A stretch of DNA of 64,000 bases from Microbacteriaceae bacterium (GTDB lineage: Bacteria; Actinomycetota; Actinomycetes; Actinomycetales; Microbacteriaceae), in NCBI GenBank assembly GCA_019638805.1, contig JAHBTA010000004.1:248001-312000 (forward strand). The letters are read 5' to 3'. Position numbers and translations under genes: made by a program. The notes beneath the pieces were generated by a model. The model searched no databases, was not told where the DNA came from, and saw only the letters and a list, made by a program, of their open reading frames with translations. Below, one piece after another: positions 40,887 to 47,678 of the stretch (positions are counted from its first letter, which is position 1; every line of letters starts with the position of its first letter).

Positions 40887-41864
40887 CTACCGCGTGCGGG
40901 CGCGGCTCCGAGGGCGTGCCGGCGGGATGTCCGGGACCGGGACGGGCGCACCGACCCGGCCGGTGAGCTCGCCGATGCGCTCGATGCTGAGCGCGACGAC
41001 GCTCCCCTCGGACAGCGGAGGCGGGACACGCTCGCCGGCCCGGCCCCACAACTCGGCGAGGCATCCGCCGTGACCGGTCGTGCCGGAGCCGAGCACGTCG
41101 CCCGGGACGACGCGCGTGTTGCGCGAGGCGTACGCAACCAGCTCGCCGAACGGCCAGCCCATGTTCGAGATCAGGTCGTCGCCCACGAGCACGCCGTCGA
41201 CGCGCGCCTCGGCGCGCAGGGCCAGGAAGCCCTCGTCGTCGATCAGGTCGGCGAACTCGTCGGCCGTGACGAGCACGGGGCCCAGGCTCGTGCCGAAGTC
41301 CTTGCCCTTGGCCGGGCCGAGCCGCACCTGCATCTCGCGGCCCTGCACATCGCGCGCCGACCAGTCGTTCATGATCGTGTAGCCGAAGATCGCCGCGGCG
41401 CCCTCGGTCGGGGTCAGGTTCGCGCCCCCGCGCGGGGCGGGCCCGATGACGGCCGCGAGTTCGAGCTCGAAGTCCAGCGCCTCGGTCCGCGGCGGCACCA
41501 CCTCGTCGCCCGGGCCGAGCACCGAGTGCGGGTTGGTGAAGTAGAAGGTGGGGTACCGGTACCACTCCTCGGGCACCCCGCCGCGACCGTCGACCGAGAC
41601 CGCGACGCCCTCGACGTGCTCCTCGAACGCGACGAAGTCGCGGATCGACGCGGGGACCAGCGGCGCGAGCAGGCGCACCTCGTCGAGGCGCGGCTCGCTG
41701 CCGTCGGCCGTGTCGACCGTGCGCCGCCCCATCTCGAGCGCCGCGTCGAGCCCGGTCTCGAGCAGATCCCGCACGGTGGTCCCGTCGGTGAACGCCAGCA
41801 TCCGGTCGGCGTAGACGACCCCCTCGGCGACCGCGCCGTCCGCGATCCAGCGTGCGAGTCGCAT
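40887..41864 (-). CDS. Fumarylacetoacetate hydrolase-family protein, copy 2
   Basis: A 325-residue FAH-family hydrolase and paralogue of the 39502 gene: DFELELAAVIG, NDWSARDVQGREMQVRLGPAKGKDF (ends only; about 168-192), GDVLGSGTTG. The C-terminus is extended by a basic Arg-rich tail. It is the last gene of the minus-strand operon that starts with the ornithine-cyclodeaminase-family gene, and follows the cyclase gene by 12 nt. Confidence 0.9.
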   Translation of the reverse strand: MRLARWIADGAVAEGVVYADRMLAFTDGTTVRDLLETGLDAALEMGRRTVDTADGSEPRLDEVRLLAPLVPASIRDFVAFEEHVEGVAVSVDGRGGVPEEWYRYPTFYFTNPHSVLGPGDEVVPPRTEALDFELELAAVIGPAPRGGANLTPTEGAAAIFGYTIMNDWSARDVQGREMQVRLGPAKGKDFGTSLGPVLVTADEFADLIDDEGFLALRAEARVDGVLVGDDLISNMGWPFGELVAYASRNTRVVPGDVLGSGTTGHGGCLAELWGRAGERVPPPLSEGSVVALSIERIGELTGRVGAPVPVPDIPPARPRSRARTR

Positions 41865-41876
41865 CCGTTCGCTCTT

Positions 41877-42644
41877 TCAGTCCTCGAAGATCGCGACCGC
41901 GCGCGTCCACCCGGCGGATGCGGCGCGCACCTTGGTCGGGAAGCAGGCGACCGTGAACCCGGTCGCCGGAAGCGCCTCGAGGTTGAAGAGCTTCTCGATC
42001 TGGCAGTAGCCCACCTCGGCGCCGGCCTTGTGCCCCTCCCAGACGATGGAGGGGTCGCCGGTCTCCTCGAACATCCGGCGGTTGACGCTGACCGGCAGAT
42101 CCCAGCCCCATGCATCGGTGCCGACCACGCGCACGCCCATGCCGGTGAGGTGCAGCGTGGCCTCGCGCCCGAAGCCGATGCCGGTGTCGATGTAGTCGTC
42201 GCGGCCGTAGGCGGCGGAGGCGACCGTGTGCATGAGCACGATGTCGAGCGGCTGCAGGTCGTGACCGGATGCCGCGATCGCCTCGTCGAGATCGGCCGCG
42301 GTCACCAGGTGCCCGCTCGGCAGGTGCCGCAGGTCGAGTTTCACGCCGGGCCGGAAGAACCAGTCCAGGGGCACCTCGTCGATGGTCCACGAGCGCTCGC
42401 CGTTGTTCATGGTCGGGTGGTAGTGCCAGGGGGCATCGATGTGGGTGCCCGCGTGCGTGGTGATCGTGACGGTCTCGGCCGCGAGCCCCTGGCCGTCGAG
42501 CAGCTGGTCGGGGCGGATACCGTACATGGCGTCCATGTCGGCCAGCCCGCCCTGGTGGTCCTTGTACTCGATCTTGGGTCGGAGGAAGGGCGGGTCGACC
42601 GGCACCCGGTCATCGAGCGGCATCGACAGGTCGACGAATCGCAT
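41877..42644 (-). CDS. Cyclase-family metal-dependent hydrolase
   Basis: A 255-residue protein of the cyclase/kynurenine-formamidase-like family (PF04199). Metal ligands lie in THAGTHIDAPWHYH (H64, H68, D70 and following His). Relatives hydrolyse formamides or open lactam or lactone rings (for example isatin hydrolase). I use the ATG at 42644, where the conserved MRFVDLSMPL begins; an in-frame ATG at 42680 adds only low-complexity sequence. A 115-nt GC-rich gap separates it from the upstream lyase gene. Confidence 0.88.
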   Translation of the reverse strand: MRFVDLSMPLDDRVPVDPPFLRPKIEYKDHQGGLADMDAMYGIRPDQLLDGQGLAAETVTITTHAGTHIDAPWHYHPTMNNGERSWTIDEVPLDWFFRPGVKLDLRHLPSGHLVTAADLDEAIAASGHDLQPLDIVLMHTVASAAYGRDDYIDTGIGFGREATLHLTGMGVRVVGTDAWGWDLPVSVNRRMFEETGDPSIVWEGHKAGAEVGYCQIEKLFNLEALPATGFTVACFPTKVRAASAGWTRAVAIFED

Positions 42645-42759
42645 GCACCCATCCAAGGCGCGCGGCGGCGCGGGCGTCACCCCCTGGCGGGGATACGAGG
42701 CATCGGCCCCGGTGTCGGCTCGGCGTTGCGCCCGCGTCGGGCCGGGCGTAGGGCCGGTG

Positions 42760-43779
42760 TCAGGCCGGGTTCCGGCCGACGAAGAACTCGGCGAACGAAT
42801 CCATGCTCGGCTCGAAGCCGGAGTCGAGCAGTCCCTTGCGCAGCTGGTTCATCTGCGGGTCGTGAATGCGCTGGGTGGGTTGCCGCAGCGGCCCGCCGTT
42901 GTAGCCGCGCAGCCAGCCCTGGAACTTCCAGAGCTGCCGGTTGATGAAGTTGCCGCCGTTGAGCTGCTGCGACACGGCGCCCTTGGCCTTGCGGGCCGGG
43001 TGCATGTGCCAGTACAGCTCGGTGACCTCGTCGAAGCGCTCCTCGCGCAGCATGGCCATCGCCTGCGGGATGGTCGGCCCCCAGAACTCGTGGTCGCTCG
43101 TCGCCGAGAGCTGGATCGGGATGAGCTGCCCGAGCGGCAGCAGCTCGCCCTCGATCGGGCAGGAGATCACGACCTCGTCGCCGAAGCGCCGGTAGCACTC
43201 GATGACGCCCATGATGCTCGGGAATCCGCCCTCCGCCTTGATGACGGCGATGTTGGGGATGTCGTCCAGCATCCGTCGGATGAGTCGCGCCGGGATGTCG
43301 GACGGGTGGATGCGACTGCTGAAGCCCCACAGGAACATCGGGAACAGGATGACGGCCAGGTTCGTGGCGTCGCACACCGCCTTGGTGTAGTCGTAGATCT
43401 CCTGCTCGGACTCCGGGTAGAAGTTCGGCGGGTAGGAGAGCAGCACGAGCTCGGCGCCCGCGGCCTCCGCGCCCTTCACCGCCTCGATGTTCTGCTCGCG
43501 CGTGCTCCAGCTGGCGTGGTGCACCACCACGAGGTCGTCGCGCGCCTCGTCCTTCACAATTTCGAGGAAAGTGAGGTACTCGGGCAGCGTGATGCTGATC
43601 TCGGAGACGCCGAGCGTTCCGAGGAACCCGTGCTCCTTCGCGAGGCGGATGTCGTGACGGATCCCCTGCTCGTTCAGGCGCGTCAGGTCGTTCGTGAACG
43701 ACGGGATGGTGCAGTTGACGGCGCCCACGAGTCGCTCGCGCGCCCAGTCGCGGGCTTCGGACTTGGCGTAGCCGGCCAT
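42760..43779 (-). CDS. DHDPS/NAL-family lyase, atypical active site
   Basis: A 339-residue TIM-barrel protein of the dihydrodipicolinate synthase/N-acetylneuraminate lyase family. The Schiff-base Lys181 lies in AVIKAEGG. The usual YNxP active-site segment reads ILFPMFLW (about 144-151), so the catalytic Tyr is absent. The protein is about 40 residues longer than DapA. Relatives in aromatic pathways are hydratase-aldolases that release pyruvate from ring-fission products. It starts 37 nt after the OCD-family gene and its ribosome binding site lies inside the dispersed repeat at 43786. Confidence 0.85.
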   Translation of the reverse strand: MAGYAKSEARDWARERLVGAVNCTIPSFTNDLTRLNEQGIRHDIRLAKEHGFLGTLGVSEISITLPEYLTFLEIVKDEARDDLVVVHHASWSTREQNIEAVKGAEAAGAELVLLSYPPNFYPESEQEIYDYTKAVCDATNLAVILFPMFLWGFSSRIHPSDIPARLIRRMLDDIPNIAVIKAEGGFPSIMGVIECYRRFGDEVVISCPIEGELLPLGQLIPIQLSATSDHEFWGPTIPQAMAMLREERFDEVTELYWHMHPARKAKGAVSQQLNGGNFINRQLWKFQGWLRGYNGGPLRQPTQRIHDPQMNQLRKGLLDSGFEPSMDSFAEFFVGRNPA

Positions 43780-43785
43780 CGATTC

Positions 43786-43806
43786 TCCTCAGTTTTCGTG
43801 TGCGGG
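43786..43806. repeat. Copy of dispersed element (core TCCTCAGTTTTCGTG)
   Basis: Identical over 21 bp to the reverse complement of 9544-9564. On the minus strand its end provides the GAGGAG ribosome binding site of the DHDPS-family gene (ATG at 43779). Confidence 0.75.
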
Positions 43807-43816
43807 GACTGCGCGG

Positions 43817-44857
43817 TCAGGGCTTGCGGATGGTCAGGATGCCGACCGGGAGCGGCGTGCCGATGCCCCGCTCGACGGCCCGCTCGTAGAGCAGCTCGGC
43901 GAGGACGATGTCCTGGAACCCGCTGCCCGTGGACTTGTAGATCGCGATGCCGCGCTCGGGTCGCGCGATCTCGCCGGCCAGCAGGGCATGCAGGGATGCC
44001 GTGGCGGCATCCGGGTCGAGCCCGGCTTCGCGCGCGGCGATCATGTCTCCGCTGTCGTGGAGCACCTCGGCGGGAGCGTCGGCGACGATGAGGGCAGCGC
44101 GCCCGATGAGCTCCGGGTCGAGCTCGCGCTGCGTGCGGGTGGTCGAGCCGACCGACACCACGGTCGCGTCGTCGGCGACCCAGCCGGCCATGACGGTGGG
44201 AGTCTCGTCGCGGCTGCGCGCAGCCGCGAGCACGAGGCCCGCGCCGGCGACCGCGGCCTCCGGTTCGGCCACCGCCTGCACCGGGACGCCGAGCTCCGCC
44301 CCGAGGTCGGCCGCGAAGCCCTCGCGGTTGGCCGGTGTCGGGCTCGTGACCCGCACCTCGGAGATGCGGGCGACCCGGCTCGCGGCCCGCAGCTGGGCGC
44401 GCGCCTCGAAGCCGCTGCCGACGACCGCGGCGGTGACCGGTGCGTCCGGTAGCAGGGCGGTGAGCGCGGCGGCAGCGGTCGCCGCCGTGCGGATACCCGT
44501 GATGCGGTTGCCGTCGATGAGCGCGGCCAGTCGCGAGTCGTTCTGGTCGAAGAGCGTGATGAGGTAGCTCGCCATGCCGTTCCGGATCGACGCGGCGATG
44601 GTCTTCGAGCCGGCGAACCTGGCCCCCGCGGGAGCCGAGGGCATCACGCGCTGCCAGCCGGCATCCGTCACCGCGACCGCGCGCTCGGGCGTGCGCTGGG
44701 GGTCGTCGGGGCGCGCGTACGCGGCGCGCAGGGCGGCGATGGCGTCGTCCCAGTCCGCGAGCGCCTCGACGTCCTCGTCGGTGAGGAAAAGGGTCGGCGG
44801 TTCGGCGCGGAACCCGCCGTCGCTCACCGTGGCGCCCCGATGCGGCTCATGGGTCAT
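43817..44857 (-). CDS. Ornithine cyclodeaminase / mu-crystallin family enzyme
   Basis: A 346-residue NAD(P)-dependent protein of the OCD/mu-crystallin family. The substrate-side Lys lies in AGSKTIAAS, and the Rossmann loop is VVGSGFEARAQ. Members act as ornithine cyclodeaminases, ketimine reductases or alanine dehydrogenases; which one applies here is open. It is the first gene of a four-gene operon (OCD, lyase, cyclase, FAH). The start is uncertain: ATG at 44857 or GTG at 44827, the latter fitting the -10 TATCTA (44862-44857) better. Confidence 0.85.
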   Translation of the reverse strand: MTHEPHRGATVSDGGFRAEPPTLFLTDEDVEALADWDDAIAALRAAYARPDDPQRTPERAVAVTDAGWQRVMPSAPAGARFAGSKTIAASIRNGMASYLITLFDQNDSRLAALIDGNRITGIRTAATAAAALTALLPDAPVTAAVVGSGFEARAQLRAASRVARISEVRVTSPTPANREGFAADLGAELGVPVQAVAEPEAAVAGAGLVLAAARSRDETPTVMAGWVADDATVVSVGSTTRTQRELDPELIGRAALIVADAPAEVLHDSGDMIAAREAGLDPDAATASLHALLAGEIARPERGIAIYKSTGSGFQDIVLAELLYERAVERGIGTPLPVGILTIRKP

Positions 44858-44898
44858 AGATAGCCAGGATGGGTGACGTCCGTCCAGGGGTTCACCTG

Positions 44899-44911
44899 CA
44901 TGGCAGGTATC
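44899..44911. promoter_or_regulatory. Site 4 of the catabolic-island motif
   Basis: CATGGCAGGTATC on the plus strand (GATACCTGCCATG on the minus strand) departs from GAT-N7-ATC by one base. Its centre is about 55 bp upstream of the start point predicted from TATCTA (44862-44857) for the OCD operon. Confidence 0.5.
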
Positions 44912-45000
44912 CGCGGCCGATCCGGAGCCCAAGAGTTCAGCGCCGGATGAAGCGCTGTTACGCGGTTCGCTTCGTCACTAGTAGGCCACCTCGCACTCGG

Positions 45001-45243
45001 TCAGGCCGACCTCAGGTTCCTCATGAGGACATCCCGAGCGAGCGTCGATGCGGGGACATGGTGCGCGTCAGCGCGCTCGCTGAGTGCTGCGAACTCCTCC
45101 TCGCTGAGACGCACCTGGAGAACGCGAGTGCGGTCATGGCCTCGTGTCACACGAACCCGGGAGGGCAGCGAGGCTGCCGGGTCGGCTGACGCCTGCTCCG
45201 CAGCCTCGACCTCGGAGGCGATCAGGTCACCGATCTTGCTCAT
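45001..45243 (-). CDS. Ribbon-helix-helix antitoxin-like protein
   Basis: An 80-residue protein whose C-terminal half (VLQVRLSEEEFAALSERADAHHV and TLARDVLMRN, ends at about 43-75) is a CopG-type ribbon-helix-helix. It overlaps the preceding small toxin-like gene by 4 nt. Toxin first, antitoxin second is the BrnT/BrnA order, so this is the likely antitoxin and autorepressor. I use the ATG at 45243; a longer in-frame start at 45306 lies inside the toxin gene. Confidence 0.75.
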   Translation of the reverse strand: MSKIGDLIASEVEAAEQASADPAASLPSRVRVTRGHDRTRVLQVRLSEEEFAALSERADAHHVPASTLARDVLMRNLRSA

Positions 45244-45527
45244 CGTCCACTCCTCTCGTAGTAGCTCAGGTCTCGTGCATTCGCGAGCCAGCCCGAGCCA
45301 CCCCATTCCTTCCCACTCTCATCGACCACGACGATCACGGTGAGCACCCCGCCCGCTGTCTCGGAATAGCCGACCACCCGCACCGAACTTCCCGACCTGC
45401 TCGCGTAGTCCGGCTCGAAGACGACTCGATCCGGATCCGCCAAGGCCTCCTCGGCCTGCTCGACTGTGACACCGTGTCGCTCCTGCATGTGTGCCTCGCG
45501 CTCGCTCCAGTCGACCCCGAGGTACAC
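45240..45527 (-). CDS. BrnT-like toxin candidate
   Basis: A 95-residue protein. VDWSEREAHMQERHGVTVEQAEEAL near 5-29 followed by DPDRVVFEPDY and a beta-rich end (GVLTVIVVVDESG) matches the shape of BrnT-type RelE-fold toxins, though I cannot see the exact catalytic residues. The GTG start lies 6 nt after TAGGAT, and a 17-bp palindrome sits just upstream. It overlaps the antitoxin gene. Confidence 0.65.
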   Translation of the reverse strand: MYLGVDWSEREAHMQERHGVTVEQAEEALADPDRVVFEPDYASRSGSSVRVVGYSETAGGVLTVIVVVDESGKEWGGSGWLANARDLSYYERSGR

Positions 45528-45533
45528 TCGAGC

Positions 45534-45557
45534 ATCCTACCTTGTGTAATACACAAG
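45534..45557 (-). promoter_or_regulatory. Toxin-antitoxin promoter and operator
   Basis: CTTGTGTAATACACAAG (45541-45557) is a perfect palindrome (8-bp arms, 1-nt centre), directly followed on the minus strand by the -10 TAGGAT (45539-45534) and 6 nt later by the toxin GTG. It is a good candidate for the autoregulatory operator. Confidence 0.65.
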
Positions 45558-45728
45558 CGCCAGTGCGCCCCGACCCGCGATCTCAAGGCGCTCACCGATC
45601 TCGGGCTTCTGGCACCTCGGGGTGAGCGACGCGGTCGCTACTACACGCGCGCGGGGGCACTCGTGGAGATCCACCGGCGAGTGATGGCCAACCGCACCGC
45701 ACGCGACAACGACGACCCGTTCGCGTAG
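45555..45728 (+). pseudogene. 3' remnant of a Fic-family protein gene
   Basis: An open stretch without its own start encodes TRDLKALTDLGLLAP, RGERRGRYYTRAG and then EIHRRVMA. This looks like the winged-helix C-terminus of Fic-domain adenylyltransferases. The Fic core (HPFxxGNGR) is absent, and the homology starts right beside the palindrome at 45541. It is best read as a truncated relic on the strand opposite the toxin-antitoxin genes. Confidence 0.5.
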
Positions 45729-45755
45729 CCGCGTCGCGTCAGCCACCGCACCGGC

Positions 45756-46073
45756 TCACCGCCGTGAGAAGCGCTGCTGCGCCGCCTGCTTCGTCACCCC
45801 GAGGGCAGCGCCGATGATCGTCCAGGAATCGCCTGCGGCCCGAGCTGCGAGCACCGCCTTCCTGAGTTCGGACTCGGCCAAGGCGAGCGCATCGTTCGCC
45901 GCGATGATGGCGCGGAAGTGAGTGGCGTCACGTGCTGGCATTGCGGCGGGGTCGAGCCCCTCCAGCCCCTCGTCGTCGTACTCGACCAGTCGCACCGCGT
46001 TCCTCCACGCGTGACGGACGTCGGCATCGTCGATGCCGTGCTTGTTCGCGCTGATCCGGATCTTCGTCGTCAA
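45756..46073 (-). CDS. Small HTH protein, possible toxin-fragment/antitoxin fusion
   Basis: A 105-residue protein. The first 35-40 residues ([15 protein letters not shown] then VEYDDEG) resemble the start of small actinobacterial BrnT/DUF4258-like toxins, while residues 46-105 ([12 protein letters not shown], then a helix-turn-helix in [20 protein letters not shown]) look like the cognate antitoxin. It could be a fusion made by internal deletion. The first start is TTG at 46073; an ATG at 45938 would give the HTH part alone. Two tandem operators overlap the start. Confidence 0.6.
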   Translation of the reverse strand: MTTKIRISANKHGIDDADVRHAWRNAVRLVEYDDEGLEGLDPAAMPARDATHFRAIIAANDALALAESELRKAVLAARAAGDSWTIIGAALGVTKQAAQQRFSRR

Positions 46074-46113
46074 CCTTACCTTGACTCACCCGGGGCGTCA
46101 ACCCAATATTGAC
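46069..46113. promoter_or_regulatory. Two tandem GTCAA-N7-TTGAC palindromes
   Basis: GTCAACCTTACCTTGAC (46069-46085) and GTCAACCCAATATTGAC (46097-46113) share perfect 5-bp arms and spacer length, with centres 28 bp apart. They cover the promoter and TTG start of the HTH gene, a layout expected for autorepression. Confidence 0.6.
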
Positions 46114-46248
46114 AACCCAGACGGAAGCCTGAGGTGGCACAGTGTGGTCGAGTGTGGCGACTCTCGGCGCGACTTATCCACGCAAAGACGGCACGCCTGA
46201 AAATCGTGAGGTCACGGCGTCACGCGACCCCCGCCCCGGGCCCCCGCA

Positions 46249-47163
46249 TCAGGGCAGCACGACCACCTTGCCGGGCGCATGCCCGCCCTCGAGCTCCTCG
46301 AACGCGGCGCGCACACCGTCGAGCGGATGCGTCGCCACGACGGGCAGGACGATCCGGCCCGCGGCGATCTCCTCCGCGAGCCGCGCCAGGTTCTGCGCCG
46401 TACGAGCCGCGCGCTCGACGTTCAGCACGCCGAGCTCCTCGATCGCCGCGTACCCGGCGATGCCCGTGATCCGGTCGAGCGGCACGCCCAGCGCGACGCC
46501 CGCGTCGAGGGTCTCGCGCCCGTGGCAGTCGTACACCGCGGTCGGCGCGCCCAGCGCCCGCACGCGCTCCACGAGCCCCTCCCCGTACTCGACCGGCTCG
46601 ACGCCGAGCGAACGCAGCAGCTCGTGGTTGCGCACGCCCGCGGTGCCGATCACGCGGGCGCCCTCCGCCCGGGCCAGCTGCGCCGCGACGAGGCCCACGG
46701 CCCCGGTCGCCCCGCCCACGAGCACGGTGTCGCCCTCGCCCACCGGAACGGTCGCGAGCAGCGACACCGCGGTGAGCCCCGCCACGTTGAGCCCTCCGGC
46801 GACCTCGACGGCCAGCCCCGCGGGGCGCCGGGCGAGACGCTCGGTGGATGCGATGGCCCGCTCCGCGATCGAACCGGTCGCCGCCCCCAGAACCTCGTCT
46901 CCGATCTCGACGGGTGAGCCGTCCGCATACACCGCGCCCTCACCGACCGCCTCGACCGTCCCGGCGACATCCGATCCGATGCGCCGGGGGAAGGGCGCGT
47001 CCGACGGGATGAACCCGCTGCGCATCTTGGAGTCGAACGGATTGAGACCCGCCGCGCGCACGCGCAGGGCGACCTCTCCCGGGCCGGGCACGGCATCCGC
47101 CACATCGTCGACCCGCAGCACCTCGGGTCCTCCGGTCGTGTCGTAGACGGCCGCCCTGCTCAC
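46249..47163 (-). CDS. Quinone oxidoreductase-like MDR-family dehydrogenase
   Basis: A 304-residue medium-chain dehydrogenase/reductase of the zinc-free quinone-oxidoreductase type. N-terminal GroES-like part: GLNPFDSKMRSG and IGSDVAGTVEAVGEG; NADPH loop VGGATGAVG; no Cys ligands for structural zinc. It is the last gene of the five-gene operon started by the extradiol-type enzyme. The GTG overlaps the previous stop by 4 nt. Confidence 0.87.
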   Translation of the reverse strand: MSRAAVYDTTGGPEVLRVDDVADAVPGPGEVALRVRAAGLNPFDSKMRSGFIPSDAPFPRRIGSDVAGTVEAVGEGAVYADGSPVEIGDEVLGAATGSIAERAIASTERLARRPAGLAVEVAGGLNVAGLTAVSLLATVPVGEGDTVLVGGATGAVGLVAAQLARAEGARVIGTAGVRNHELLRSLGVEPVEYGEGLVERVRALGAPTAVYDCHGRETLDAGVALGVPLDRITGIAGYAAIEELGVLNVERAARTAQNLARLAEEIAAGRIVLPVVATHPLDGVRAAFEELEGGHAPGKVVVLP

Positions 47164-47678
47164 TCGTGCCTCCTCGGCTCCTGCTCCGGTTCGAGCTGCA
47201 CGGCCCACCCCTCGATGGTGCCGGCGTTCTCGTACTCCTCTATTTGCAGGATACGTCGGCCGTGCTCGACCACATGCTCCATGTGCGCGCCCACGAACGC
47301 TGCGATCGTGAGCCAGGCGCCCTGCTCGACGGCGACCCCGTCGACGACGAGCACGTTGGCGTCCACCACCCGGCGGGCGTTGATCGCGGCGACCGGGCTG
47401 CCCACGGCGACGGCGCGCGCTCCGTTGACCTTGTTCGCGGCGACCACACCCGCGACCGGCTCGCCGACGACGAGCACGCCGAACGCGTCGATGCCCGCGT
47501 CCTGGTCCTCGACCACCGTCCCGCCGACCCGGATCGCGAACGTCGGATAGTCGTCGCCCGGGTCGAGCGCCTCGGCGCCGTGCCACACCACCTCATGACC
47601 CCCCGACCGCGCGCGCTCCTCGAGCGCCCGCCCCAGCTCGTAGCCGCCGTGGTCCGCGGCGAAGTGGATCCTGGCCAT
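47160..47678 (-). CDS. RpiB/LacAB-family protein lacking the catalytic cysteine
   Basis: A 172-residue protein of the ribose-5-phosphate isomerase B / LacA-LacB family: ADHGGYELG near 8-16 and AANKVNGARAVAVG further on. The active-site CGTGIG segment reads VVGEPVAG, so the catalytic Cys is replaced. It probably has another role, perhaps isomerising a non-phosphorylated ring or keto acid in the pathway. ATG at 47678 overlaps the preceding TGA; a GTG directly upstream is the alternative. Confidence 0.8.
   Translation of the reverse strand: MARIHFAADHGGYELGRALEERARSGGHEVVWHGAEALDPGDDYPTFAIRVGGTVVEDQDAGIDAFGVLVVGEPVAGVVAANKVNGARAVAVGSPVAAINARRVVDANVLVVDGVAVEQGAWLTIAAFVGAHMEHVVEHGRRILQIEEYENAGTIEGWAVQLEPEQEPRRHE

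Noticed and set aside
45144-45560. Open frame upstream of the Fic-like remnant as one intact gene
   Set aside because: The upstream part is antisense to the toxin-antitoxin genes and shows no Fic core, so only the 3' relic is called.
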